A stretch of 64,000 nt of DNA. Origin: Prostheceraeus crozeri (Eukaryota > Platyhelminthes > Polycladida > Euryleptidae). The stretch is from the NCBI GenBank assembly GCA_907163375.1, contig CAJQUW010014300.1:124001-188000 (forward strand), given 5' to 3'. Of this stretch, positions 23,848 through 35,991 are shown piece by piece. Position 1 is the stretch's first letter; each line of letters begins with the position of its first letter. Made by a program: the position numbers and the translations under genes. The notes beneath the pieces were generated by a model. It was not told where the DNA came from, did not search any database, and saw only the letters and a program-made list of their open reading frames with translations.

Positions 23848-26800
23848 CTGAAAGAAAATGACGTTTTCAAGGTACGAAACCTTTATTCAATTGAGTCAAG
23901 GTATTCATTATCAATGGATTGAATATATGACGAATAGGTTTGGACCCATTCAATTTCAGCCCAGCCAATATAATTAACTGTCGGAACATTAATTTACCTG
24001 ACAACGCAGCTTTCCACACCCAAGTCAGTTTCGACAAGCAATTTCGGTGATATTTACAATAAAATTGGCTGCTTTCGGGACTAGATGCTGATAATTGATT
24101 CATTGCTGAGGGTTGGTCTGACGGAAATAGATTGCAATCAGACGGGGTCTTTGGTGACCACCGCCTTCGGTCGATGTATTGTGGTCATGACGGTGTACAC
24201 TGGCTAACTCTGTCCGATTTCAAATGCTGCATCTCTGGCGCTGGCCAATCAATCTTTATCGAGAGAACTCTAAGCTTTTGTTCCGTTTTTGGACAAATTT
24301 GAAGCATTGTTTTTTGCTTTTATAAGTACATTAATTGAGGGCTTTGCTTAACATGAATGTATGAGAAGAAACGAGAACTTAACGAGCAAGAATTCGAAAT
24401 TCGATTAGAATTCGTTAATGTGGATTCGAATTTTCACGCCCAGTTCCGGCCGAAAAGGACTATGTCAGATATGCATAGACATCAAGCAACTTTTAGATTA
24501 GGAATTCTTAAGTATCCATGTCCAGCATTTTTAAATCACTTAAGTATTGACTTAAGAGTCATCTTCTTGAATTGGAATGAAAATAACATCCACTTTTATC
24601 GGACATTATATCAGAAATTTCTTAGACGCCAACGTGTCCTTAACCCTCGCCCCGTACGCTCCCTGTTGGGGATAAACTGCAGAACCATTTCAGATCAGGT
24701 GCACAACATATTTGGGACTCGAGATAGTCAGTGATGGTATTTGTTTTTCATAGTCACCGATCTTCATTCTACAAAATAGCATTTTATAACTTTAACTTGT
24801 TTCTATGACTACGTGTTAAAAATGAGTATCATGGAAAGTTTAGGGTTGTCAGTTTCTACAAGGATTATGCTATTGTGATGCATTCACATAATATTATTCA
24901 CATAATTCTAAAGAAATCTGGTTATTCAGTTGATGCATGCTATCTAAACACAGCTCAAAAATCATACAGAGATTCATTAGCATCTGGCGAAATTATCAGA
25001 ATGCGAAAGTCCATTTCTAGCTCACTGTGAGATGAGTTTGGAGCTGATAAAATGTTAGAAAAGTTTTCAATGTGTTCAAGGCAGAGCAAAGTATCTGGAC
25101 TCTTTTGATAAACGTTTATTGGTGAATCGCAAAGTCAGTTGTACTTAAAAAAAGGGCCTTCGATGCAAAGTGCTAAACGGCAGCCTGTGTGAAGGTTCAT
25201 AAAAAGGTTTGTGATATTAAGGAGTGTGCTGTGCGTCAAATACGATGTGTTTGAAGTGAGAAGACTGACTGTATTGCGATAGTTCATGTTTTCCAGTGAC
25301 TTTGGGCTGAATCTGTTTGTTGCTTTTGATTCAGTAAATGTTGTGTCTCGAGTGTTAACGAGTCAAGCAGTGAAACCGACCTGTAAATCCCTATGTCGTC
25401 ATGCATGCTTCTAACATGCTCATTGCTCATGCAAGGCACTACTTGTCGATTTATTACTTATCGCCCTTTTCTGCTCAATGTGCCTAGTAATAAACTTGCG
25501 AGCAGTTTTAACGACATAGAATTCGTTACAACGTTGGCATGTGTGCTTAATATTATACTCGTGAACTACGAATTTATCACTACAGGAGTATTCAATCAAT
25601 TGTCAACAAATAAATTAATGATTGCATTTTAATGACTTTATTTATTAATTCATTGCACTTATCGTATTTGTATGGTGCTCGAAACGTACATTTATCAGTA
25701 CTATTGTTTTTGTTTTTATTTTTCTTGTTTTTCTTCTGTCGCTTAAAATCACCGTCTTTGTGACCATTTTCCTTTAGTATCATAGAGAAAGTTGTTAAAC
25801 TGTCTTGAGCTGTAGTGTGGAATCATCGCAACGACGTTTTTCTATATTTGCTATCCTATTTGTAATAAAGTTAGTCCTAACATGCGCAGGACCGAAGGAG
25901 TTAGAAAATAGAAAAGCTAAAATACAGTAAGCATATCTTTTTCGTGGAAAGTTAGAATTATTTGTTCTCATTGGACGACTGGAATTACTAATAGCACATT
26001 TGTATGTATTATTAGCATCAGTAAGGTATGCGTAATTCTATCAATTGTGTGTGCTCTTACATAGGTCATTATGGATCATTGGCATGAGGTCATATCATCG
26101 ATACATTTCATTTCAAATCAAATAATAATTGCCAAAACCAACATCATGTGATATACTAGAAAACAAAAAATATTCAATATTTTACGGATACACTTTTGAT
26201 TCAGGGTCCAGTGGGCCAGATCCACTTGAACTTCCAGTGAGCCAGTTAAAAATTATTTTCGCATCTTGCCAAAAATACGCAGTGAAGTATATTAATATTA
26301 ATACCTAAATATGAAGTATTTCAGAAGCTATAGAGCAAAGTTTGGGGAGGGGAGGGGCGAAAACGGGGTGAGGGGTTTAGGTACGTATACATGTGCAATT
26401 TTGTTGCTGACACTATGTTGCTGTCACCTAAGTTGCACGTGTAATGCCATTGACACACTCTTTCAAAAGCGCTAGATTGCTGACATTTTTCAAAACTGTT
26501 GCAGCCGAGTGTCGGTGAAATATTGCTAGTAAATGGGTCTTTTTTTATGTAACGCCCTAAGTTCTTGGAATGTTGGCAACTTTTTCTTAAGTCTGTAAAA
26601 ACCCTCGGCGATCGCATTGCAGGCGCAAGCGCACCGTAAAACATTTCCCGCAACCACACAGCGCGATTTGAATGAATATTTTATATTAATATTATAACTT
26701 TGATTGTATACCGACACTGCAATAAAACCTGAGTGGTTCATTATGAGCTGGTTTTGCTACAAGCCGACAGAATTATTAAGCGGAACTTTCCCGACGCATA

Positions 26801-28223
26801 AGAAATTTCGGTCTTCAGTGGCGTGGTTGCAATAACATGAACAAGTTTCATTGTATTAATATAAGCTGCATTGTTTTGTAGTTGCTTTAGAGTCGTACTG
26901 TTAAGATACTCAGTCTATATGATAAAATATGGTGATAATGATGTGCCAATGTAAACATTGACATATCTTTTAAATACAAAATGTTTAAGCAGATCGATAC
27001 AAGACTTCACTCGTGCATTACATATTGATTATGGCTGTGCGCAGTGCACCGGTTATCGGGCCGGTGTACTGAAATGTGCTAATTTCGATCAAATTGATAT
27101 TTTACAACATAGTTTAAATTATGATGAATTCATTTTATCTGATATCTTAGTCACTGCAAATTAGAGAGAATAACATTTTGTGCATACAGTACAATTAATC
27201 CAACTGGAGAACATTATTAAATCATAATATTATAACTTCAATTCAAACTTTAAATTTCTATATCATGAAAATGAAACTGCTTCTATATCTTAATAACCAA
27301 TGCATTTCCTGATGTTGAGAAAAAGTGAAAACAGTGACGAAAATTAATTACTACTGGTCACTACTATATAATAATAATTACTACTGGGTACTACTTGTAC
27401 TACTATAAATTAATACTGGTCACGAAATCTCATGTGCCGCGACCTCCGAATTTCTGAATCTCATAGTGGATTCTTCTCTAGTTGCTCCTCCTGCTAAGAT
27501 GCAGACTCTCTTAGTATTCCAGGTGCCAGCGATTCGTCCCGAAGATTTTTTCTACATCTGGTAACATTCTCACATCACAGAGAGACAGCTTGAACCTAGT
27601 AATGACCTTGTTGCAGTAATTTGTGGATAGCGGTGACACTGCTTCGAATCTAATTTCTACATCTCCTGATGTGTTCAGGTACTTTCAAAAAAAGAAAAAA
27701 ATACGCCCTTCCTTCGACATTTGATATTCGTGTGATGTTAAAAGAGTAAATTAAAAAACAATTAAAAAGTAATTAAGTCATCGAAATTTTCCATCATTTT
27801 TGCTACATTTTAGCCTATTTAATTTCTGGTTCCATTTTGCTTTAATAGGTACGTAGTTCCATTAGAGCCATCATAGACACGTATGGGGTAAGGCATGATA
27901 AGACTCACTTGCAAGTATTGGCAAAAAAAAGAATGTCTATATAAGTCTGTTTGAATTTAATATATTTTCAAAATAATAACCGGCTGTTCGATTACGTCTG
28001 GCTTTGATCCGGCCTCAAACAACCTAACCCGTTAAATATAAATCCTCTTCAATTGAAAACTTCTCGGCGCTTTCTTACTTGCAACATGTTTCTAAGAATG
28101 CGTCTGACACATAGCAATTGCGATGTCTTCATGACAGAGTTAGAAAATTAATGAATAGTCTGCATTTATTCCTACCTCTATGCAGAAAATGTTGTAGCCT
28201 CAGAAACGCAGCAGATTACAAAC
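23848..28223 (-). other. MAP2K1/2-like: 4.4-kb intron of the MEK-like gene
   Basis: The intron is bounded by the GTTTGT donor after 28224 and the TTTCAG acceptor before 23847. It is mostly AT-rich. Two stretches of higher GC (about 24110-24260 and 27420-27680) have short frames that matched nothing recognised. A G-rich run lies near 26340-26375. Confidence 0.8.
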
Positions 28224-28473
28224 CTGAAGCTCCCGAACAATTTGGGTTCTTGTCGTTGGCTTTACTTCCAGTCGAATAGCTTTCCGAGCTAAGACAAGGC
28301 TGGAAGGTCGATGTCGTACACGCTCCACTAGACCGCTGTTTCCAGCCCCCAACTCTTCTTGAATTTCAAAGTCATCAAGTGCGAATTCGACAAGACGTTG
28401 CTTGCGGAGAAGAAATGTCTCAAGTCTTGCTCGTTGTTGAGGTGAGAGCTCGAGGTGTCGGAGTTTGTCGCAT
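28224..28473 (-). CDS. MAP2K1/2-like: MEK-like kinase exon: regulatory helix, glycine loop, ATP lysine
   Basis: This 250-bp exon (one base plus 83 codons) has acceptor CTGCAG and donor CAG|GTTTGT. It reads [20 protein letters not shown], matching the helix before the MEK kinase domain, then [20 protein letters not shown], which carries the glycine loop GxGxxG. It continues with [12 protein letters not shown], where the ARK lysine matches MEK1 K97, and ends RTQIVRELQ, where the glutamate matches the helix-C glutamate of MEK1. These are close matches to MEK1/2 rather than to MKK3/4/6/7. MEKs phosphorylate ERK-type MAP kinases on Thr and Tyr and are themselves activated by RAF. The next exon is 4.4 kb downstream and joins in phase 0. 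Confidence 0.93.
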
Positions 28474-31400
28474 CTGCAGACGACAGAACTGAGTTAGTAA
28501 ATGTAATATGAGAAGGTAACCGTTTTTGATGACATCAGTTGATAGAATGTATGATTATTAATGAAGAGCCTGCATTTCTGACTTTGTAATTAGGTTAGCT
28601 GTCATTGGGTACAGAAATCCTTGAGAGTAATGACATTGCTCACAATCAATACATGTGTACAATGGCTAGACTGCTCCTTGTTATTTAAGAGAGGAGGATG
28701 ATTTGAGTTTTACCAGTTATAATTACATTCTTGTGTCACTTGTGAAAAAATGCATGCGAAGCAAATAGAGTTTTGTTTTATAACTCGTATTGCCTAATAT
28801 TCGAATAAAGGCATCATATTTATCGTCACAAAGTTGCTAATTATCTATTTGTCTCTGATATATGTAAAAATAGGAAAGCAGATACGATTCTTTCAAATTA
28901 AGATGTGCCAATCATCGTCGATGTGAGATTAGTCCGGCTGCCAGCACGAGATTCGACTTCAAGTGACGTACCGCACTCTTTGGCAACTACGTATCTGGCC
29001 GTCTGCCGAGTTCTAAGCGGTTCCTCTTCCTGCCAGACAGTACCAAAGGTAACGCAAGTAAATCCAATCGAAATCAAACTGCGGTATTCGGTAGTGAAAT
29101 GCACCAAATCTACAGTCACAAATTTCGAATAGACTTCTGGTAATTACCTATTTTGTGTGGGCTTATGTGTTATTCTCATGAAAACAGTTGCTTCTGATCG
29201 GTGATGTGCGGAAGTGTGGTTAAATTACGATGTCACTTGCCGGTTAACATACTTGCTAGATCAAACTGCGTTTAGCTTCATAAACAAGGGAACATGAGCA
29301 CATGATTGCATGACCTAAAGACATTCTATGCCAAAAGTTTTGGCTCTAATAGGTCTCACTTAATCAGAGAAAGCATATAAAATGTCATTTTCAGCGAAAA
29401 CATCAAATTGCTTTTATTGGATTCAAATTGGCAGGCACCCATATTTGCAGTAGCCATCATTCCGCGAAAGTTTCATTTGCGGTCTCTTTCCATGTAAAGA
29501 CTCGTGATGGCGGTCGGACTAATCATTAGCAATATAACAACCAATCATGGTGACAGAACAACGTTGACAGTCAGTGGCATGCGCTGTTAATCGATTCCTT
29601 CCGGTTAATCATGCGACGGAATCATTCGCACGATTCCTGAATGACCAGGAATCGCGCGATTTTTCCGCTTAGAGACTGCTCAATAAAATTTGTTTGATGA
29701 GTAAAAATAGGCTATTTTCTTATTCACTCGTTCAACATTTGAAATAATTGCACTGAATGGAAGTGTGACACCCACAGAATTAAATATTTTGTTTATCTGC
29801 TTCGGTTTGCTAGAAGTGTGATTAATTCGAAATCGACGGCACATCGAGGAGCTTAGTAAGTGGGCAAGAAGGAATTCCTAATACCTTACAGTAGTTAGCA
29901 AGTAAGTCAAACCCTTGCGCAAATTCAGGATGTTAGGGAAATCTTTGCCGCCGCTAAATGAAGGGTAAGCCCTGCCGATTTGGACATGCTTTCCGTCGCG
30001 TGATTTGATACACTTGTTGTCATGTGATTGAAAAACGCCTGATGTCGCGTGATTGGACAGCACATATCCTGTGTCACAGCTTCACGATCTGCTCATAATT
30101 CCTCAAAATTTAAGGTAAGACATTCATGTCTGGATCCAGTGTCACTACCAGGACGGTGGATTGGCCGTCACGGACTTGAGGAGTAATCATCTCCACGAAC
30201 AAAAATTTGTTCTGAAAATAGCACTCTGTTACTGGAAAATAATATCCTAACACCTTGTATAGGTTAATCATGGACGCTGTGATTTCAGTTTCAGGGGAGC
30301 AGCGGTGATCACAAGCGGTTATGGTGTCTCATTAATATAAAAGACACTGTTGTTATAATAATATTAAATGAAAAATACAAGTTGTATGCGAGTAAAAGAT
30401 CGATTTCGTGAAACTGATATTTGGCTAAATAGATCAAACATTATCACAGGTTAAGCAATTGGAAATCTCAATTCCAAGGTAAATGGTGATATTCAAAGGG
30501 TTCCACTCCACTCCAGCAGCCTGGTTTTTCATAGAAATTACACTTGAATTGAAATTTATTGAATAATTTCAAATGATGTGCGGCTTTCAGAAGAGATAGG
30601 ACTTTTCGAGGACTGATCTAACAATCTCATCAAAATATACACAAAATCCTCACAATTTTTCTGTAGTCCTTACAAATACATCTTTGACTTTCACTAAGAC
30701 ACATAAGGCATGGTCAATCTCAATCTAGAAAAATAAAAATATCAAATTTGTACCATGGTTTTAACATTCTGCAAATATAAATGCACAACCAAATTCCAAA
30801 AACAGACCAGCAGGTCTTTGCACAAAATGCATCTCTTTTGAAGACCAAATTCAAATGAGGATCGCTGCCATGCTCAACTCAAACTCTGATAAACTATCTG
30901 CATCACTGATTCCTTATTATTGCTACTATACGTGATGCTTTGAAGTTTCCGTCACAAGTGCACAGTTCAGATGAACAGCGGTTTTCACTCAATTTATTTG
31001 ATGCCTTTTGAGAAGCGAAAGCGTTTATGCGCATTGTTCTAAAGAAGAGGAAGGAATGAAGCAACAAATTTCGATTGATACATGCATGTAACTCATGCCA
31101 CTCAACTTAGTGAAAGCATTCGTACAATAAACTTTTAGCATAAATCAAAGAGAGATAATTTTCTAATTCATTTTCAATATTTTTAGTAAGAAAACTTTAG
31201 TAACTTTATTTCTTCACTGTAAGTAAGATGATAATGAGATAGAAAACTGTGATGGTCAAAGGTAAAAATTTCATTCTGATACAGCAAATTCATATTACTC
31301 ATCGACTGAATTTGCTTTCGAGGCTGTCTACAGATAGGTAAAGTAGATTTCAATGATCCAGGAACTTTGTTTATTCCAGTCTTCCCTGGACATGCGTCAT

Positions 31401-33295
31401 TTATCTATAGTATAGATTTTGAGCGTTTGACCTGTAATACTACACCCTTTCAAGCTCAAATTAAGATGATCTCGAAGCAAATTGGAAGAATTTTGCAGCA
31501 GTATGAGCTATTCGTATGTATGAGATCGTGAAATAAATAACAGTTAGGCATATAACATAGACAAATGCGATACATGGAGATTTATTCCATGATGGAGATA
31601 TAATTAATCTGCAGTAGATTCTGAGCGCTTAATGTACTAGTAGATTTTATTCATACACAAAACTAGGAAGTGAATCTACAAAACCGGACAATGCATAATT
31701 GTTAAATCGTGAAATAAATTTGCCCCATCCCACTGATTTCAAAATTTCAAAGATTCAAGAATAGTAAAAAATTGACCATTGCACTTCGAAATCTTGTTAA
31801 TTGTTCATATACTAAGGATCTCCTCTTGGCAACAATGACCTAAACTTATGTAGCATGTTTGTGCGTGACTCATTAGCTTATCAGATGACTGTGGTGAGCA
31901 TTTTATGAGTATCATGCTAGACTTACATGCTGAAAAAACACGAACCAGGAAAGAATTGAGTACACAGATTATCCTGTCATATCGTGCTGAACCTGAATAA
32001 TTCTGAACCGAAAAGAACTGAGTAAATTGGGTTTCTTTCTAATGAGCTGAACGATAACCTGAATGGTCAAATTTAGAATGGAAACGGATTTAGAGAACAA
32101 ACAAAATCGCATAGAAAACGAAGAGTTTATTGAACCATAACTGGAAAAAGGCTCCGTTCGAATACAGTGACCCCAATGTCTTTATATCTAAACAATGTCT
32201 TACGTCCATTGTAAGAAATTCCTCATCTCATGTGAAGCAGCAAATTTCAATTTGTATCTAATCAATGCCCTACGTCTATGTACGGAATTCATCATCTGAC
32301 ATGGAGCAACAAATTTCGAAAATCCGATGTACAAAAAGTTATTACATAATTGGTTAATTTGTTCAATCATTTCCCTATGCTCTCGATGCATTGAAAACCA
32401 TAGAAGAAAATCTCATTTATTCTATTTTATGCCTTCTCATTTAATGAGCTGCGAACAACTCTGTCACATCACTATTTTACTAAATTTAAATCTGTTGGTT
32501 AATAAGTGCAATATTTTGCAGATATATCTGCATTAACGAGGACAAGGTATCTGAGAAATATCGCACGTAGCAGATCGGCTTTTATTCTCTCATTATCATT
32601 TTTTTCTTTAAAGGAACACTGTCTTGCACGATTGATGTCAAGTTGAAAGAGAAGCATGAATGTAATGCAGGAGAGTCTTCTCTCAGATGCTTAAAGAAGT
32701 ACCTGATTGATATTTCCGAATCATCTCAATTTTATTCTTAACTACACTTTGGGATTTAACTACACTATAAAATCTTGAAAAGAAGCATAAGATTCATTAT
32801 AGGATTACAATCTGCTCCAAAGCTGATCATATAATGCCATAGGATTGAATAGATACAATGTTCCTCATAAGTATACCCATATTTAATAGTTTCAAGATAC
32901 TCACAAAAAATGAGAACAAATTCTCCTAAACGATGCTAAGTGTCGATCTGACTCGTCTCATACTTTAGAGACAAAAACCTGAGGCAAATAGGTAAACATT
33001 CAAATCTGTAAAATATTCATTGTTCCTTCAGAATAACAACATATAACTTGATGTCAATGGCATTTCAGTGTACAGATACAAGAAGAAGCTAACAGATCAC
33101 TTTCATATACTAATTCAAGGCTAAGAAGTATGTACCTACTACCAATTCAAGATCTTTAAGAATTCAAATAGATAAAGAATAATGAATTGAATAAAACGTA
33201 AAAACTCGTTGTGTTGGCAACATCAAATAACTTTGCAGAAGAGTTCGCTCTCGGCTAATTTGACTTTACCGAATTATTAATTTCATAGTACTCAC
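28474..33295 (-). other. MAP2K1/2-like: 4.8-kb intron of the MEK-like gene
   Basis: The intron runs from the GTGAGT donor after 33296 to the CTGCAG acceptor before 28473. It contains a GC-richer open segment near 28900-29130 that is open on both strands, and a two-copy 70-bp tandem repeat at 32186-32325. The remainder is AT-rich with no recognised element. Confidence 0.7.
32186..32325. repeat. Two-copy 70-bp tandem repeat
   Basis: ATCTAAACAATGTCTTACGT begins the first unit at 32186, and ATCTAATCAATGCCCTACGT begins the second at 32256. Both continue through GGAATT or GAAATTC, CATCTCATGTGAAGCAGCAA or its variant, and AAATTTC. The units have clearly diverged, so the duplication is not recent. 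Confidence 0.7.
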
Positions 33296-33437
33296 ATTTC
33301 TTGCATGTCAATGTCACCCGTCGGACCTGATAAAGACTCATCCACATCTTGAATTGCTACTTGCCGTGGAAGGGATATCCTTGGGGATGGATGGCGAATA
33401 TTAGAGAGTGCAGAATCCAAACTCAACTGAGAAGGAA
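33296..33437 (-). CDS. MAP2K1/2-like: MEK-like kinase, N-terminal tail exon (internal)
   Basis: This 142-bp exon on the minus strand has a pyrimidine-rich CAG acceptor at its 5' side and an AT|GTGAGT donor at its 3' side. It encodes 46 full codons of a hydrophilic, acidic tail beginning PSQLSLDSALSN and ending GPTGDIDMQE, with no domain of its own. It is assigned to the MEK gene because it lies upstream on the same strand, and because its two leftover bases (AT) join the single leftover A at the start of the next exon to give ATA (Ile). The junction then reads [13 protein letters not shown], which leads into the MEK regulatory helix. It enters in phase 1, so at least one more 5' exon must hold the start codon; that exon was not found. 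The splice sites and phase are seen in the sequence; membership of this gene is inferred. Confidence 0.7.
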
Positions 33438-34460
33438 CTGAAATGAATGAAATAGGAATTTGATAGATTCTTTGAATTGAGTTCACATTTAGAATGATTT
33501 CCTCTTGAAATTGTGGCATTTGGATTTTTTATTTACGGAATCTAACAAAGAAGGAAAAGAGGAAGAATGGAGAGAGAGAAAGAGAAATATGAACTATGAA
33601 AAATTCAATGAAAAACTAAATACAGGACACTTTATACAGGACACAATATTTCATTCACAAGATCATATAGCCTTGATGAATAAAACAATATACATGTGAA
33701 TAAAAAAAAACTACGATATATAAATATTTGCTGTACTCTGTTGCAGAAAGACTTGTGAAACATTAAAATTTTCGTTATCGGTGTCACATAACTGAAATTA
33801 TGATGCGCAGTGTTTCTTTCGATGTGCTCGGAAAATGCTATTCAAGCGATAGAAAGGATTTGGTGTTATTGATATTACCAATCGAGTGTCTTCTTGTTGT
33901 AAAAGATGACATGTTGAATATACACGAGAAGTAAATATATGGCGATGGCAGCTTTCGAGAAAACAATCAATTTTCTTTTCGACGGAACTACGAGTGTCAC
34001 TGCCATATACGGATATGGCGTGTTTTATCTCAGAATAATGTAATCAAACACTCGATTGATATGTCTTTGAGAGAAGTGTTGTAAGTGCAGGTCATTAAAA
34101 TATATATAGATGACTTTAGGCGACCAACAAGTTCATGCACATGAAGTTTACAATCGGATTGGAAAATTATGCGTAGAATTTTTAATTTCGCTGCTTCAGA
34201 TAAAATAAATTTTGCTACATTGACAGTCTTGAAAGTTCTTATTGCTTGTGAAGTAATTGCCATCAGACCACGATAAAATATTATGACACTCATTTCGGAG
34301 AAGCTCGTTTTGTGTACTGTTTCTCGGGTTTTTATAGCAAGGAACTATAATGGAACTGCCATCAGTTTTCTTTCAATTTGTTAATTTTATTCTTAGAATG
34401 ACGATCATCAACCATGATAGAGAAACTGTCTGAACCACCAACCGTTCCCGGAGAGCATCC
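33438..34460. other. Stretch upstream of the placed MEK exons, nothing recognised
   Basis: The missing 5' exon of the kinase should lie beyond 33437, but no start-codon exon with a phase-1 donor was recognised. A purine-rich GAAGAGGAAGAATGG stretch near 33550-33590 has no homologue that I recognise. Confidence 0.45.
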
Positions 34461-35300
34461 TCAGTTGATCGATTCAAAGGAATAAACACTGTTGTTCCTA
34501 TGAAGGCGTTGGCATCGACTTACACTGAAATCAAACAACCACTTACTCAGTGCATTGTTTTTGATAAATTGTGAGTATTTTTCATAAGCCAGATCTTGTC
34601 TAGCCTGATCAAAAGCTTTTGAGAAATCAATAGTAATTATATGCACACCACTTATATTAGGACTATCTAAAAATTCCAATATATAATGCTGAAGTGTGAG
34701 AAGACAATCGATAGTGGACATTGTTGGTCGATAAGCGAACTGGAGAGGATAACCTGTTCTGGCAATATTAGAAGATATCCATTTCAGATGAACCGCTCTC
34801 TCAAATAGCAGACTTGATCCACATGTGACTGATATCCCGGTGATGTCATCAACACATTTAGCTTGAGAAACTGTGTTCCGTCCGAGATCTTTAAAAATGG
34901 AATATGGAATCTCCGACGGGCCTGCTGAAGTATATCGCAATTTTTTCTTGCCGAGATAGCTCCATATATACTTCAAACACTAGCATTGTCATCTCTCAGT
35001 TCTGAATTCATCATAAATATAATTCGGGAATCATCCTCAGTGGCACCATTTGGTGATCTACAGCATCTGTTCGCTAAATCGACATTAAGGATATTGCCAT
35101 CGAAAGAATCCATCATTATCTGCTTGTTTTCTGAAAACTTTCGATTGGTCAATGAATCAATTTCTTCCCACCATTTTGAGAGTTTAACTCCTCTAAATGT
35201 TATAATTTGCTGTCAAGGATGATATTTGACAGACGCTTTTCTTCCTTCGCGTCATCTCGTCTTGTGGCTGCTTGCTTCTTTATTTCAATGTCCATTTAAT
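34461..35300 (-). mobile_element. LINE reverse transcriptase fragment
   Basis: The minus strand gives LSKWWEEIDSLTNRKFSENK upstream, then TSAGPSEIPYSIFKDLGRNT, then ISSNIARTGYPLQFAYRPTM and STIDCLL. The palm motif VHIITIDFSKAFDQ follows, and the piece ends SKWLFDFSVSRCQRLHRNN. These are the LINE RT stretches up to the first catalytic block. YADD and everything after it are missing, and the spacing is shorter than usual, so internal pieces are lost. A single frame is open for 171 codons (34461-34976). Confidence 0.82.
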
Positions 35301-35990
35301 GTATGGTGTACACCGCGGTGGCTCACGACCACTGACTACAATTTGACAGTCTTTACAATATACCTTCAACCTCTTTAATCACTTCGTGTGTATTGTTCAT
35401 GTTAAAAGTATATAGAAATCGGTATCGTTTATCAATGTACAAAATGTGCGTCTCCGTTTAAAAGAAAAGTCTGTGAAACACACTTTCTGTCGCGTGGCAG
35501 GTTTCCGAAAATTTATGTTTCATTAGAATCGCCTTGTGGTCCGATTGTATTGAGGGAGTGAAGCAAGTTGTAGATGACACTAGATCTGATCGATTAATTA
35601 AAGGAAGAAATGCAACATCTACAATATATTTGAATTAGCATCTCCTGTAAATGATACCTTCTTGCAACATGTAGTGATATTCAATAAATTGAATTGATAG
35701 TAATGCACTGCTTTTATGAGCATGTGCCAAATGGCTACGCACTTTAAATACAAAGCAGAAGTAAACTTCAGCAATCTTTCCGAAAAAACATGCAGAAAGC
35801 GAGGATATCTGAAGACATAATGTGAGCTTTCATACTGCAGAAACTTTGAATATCATGGTGAATATCAAATAAATCGCCACAAGTGCACAGTAAATAAAAT
35901 TGAATAGAACATGCAGGAGAGGGTCTACAGCTTTTTACTTTGACTTAATTTCTATATTATGAAACCACTTCGTCATTTTAGACTGTTGTA
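35300..35990. other. AT-rich stretch, nothing recognised
   Basis: No coding frame, repeat or RNA gene was supported here. Confidence 0.5.
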
Positions 35991-35991
35991 T

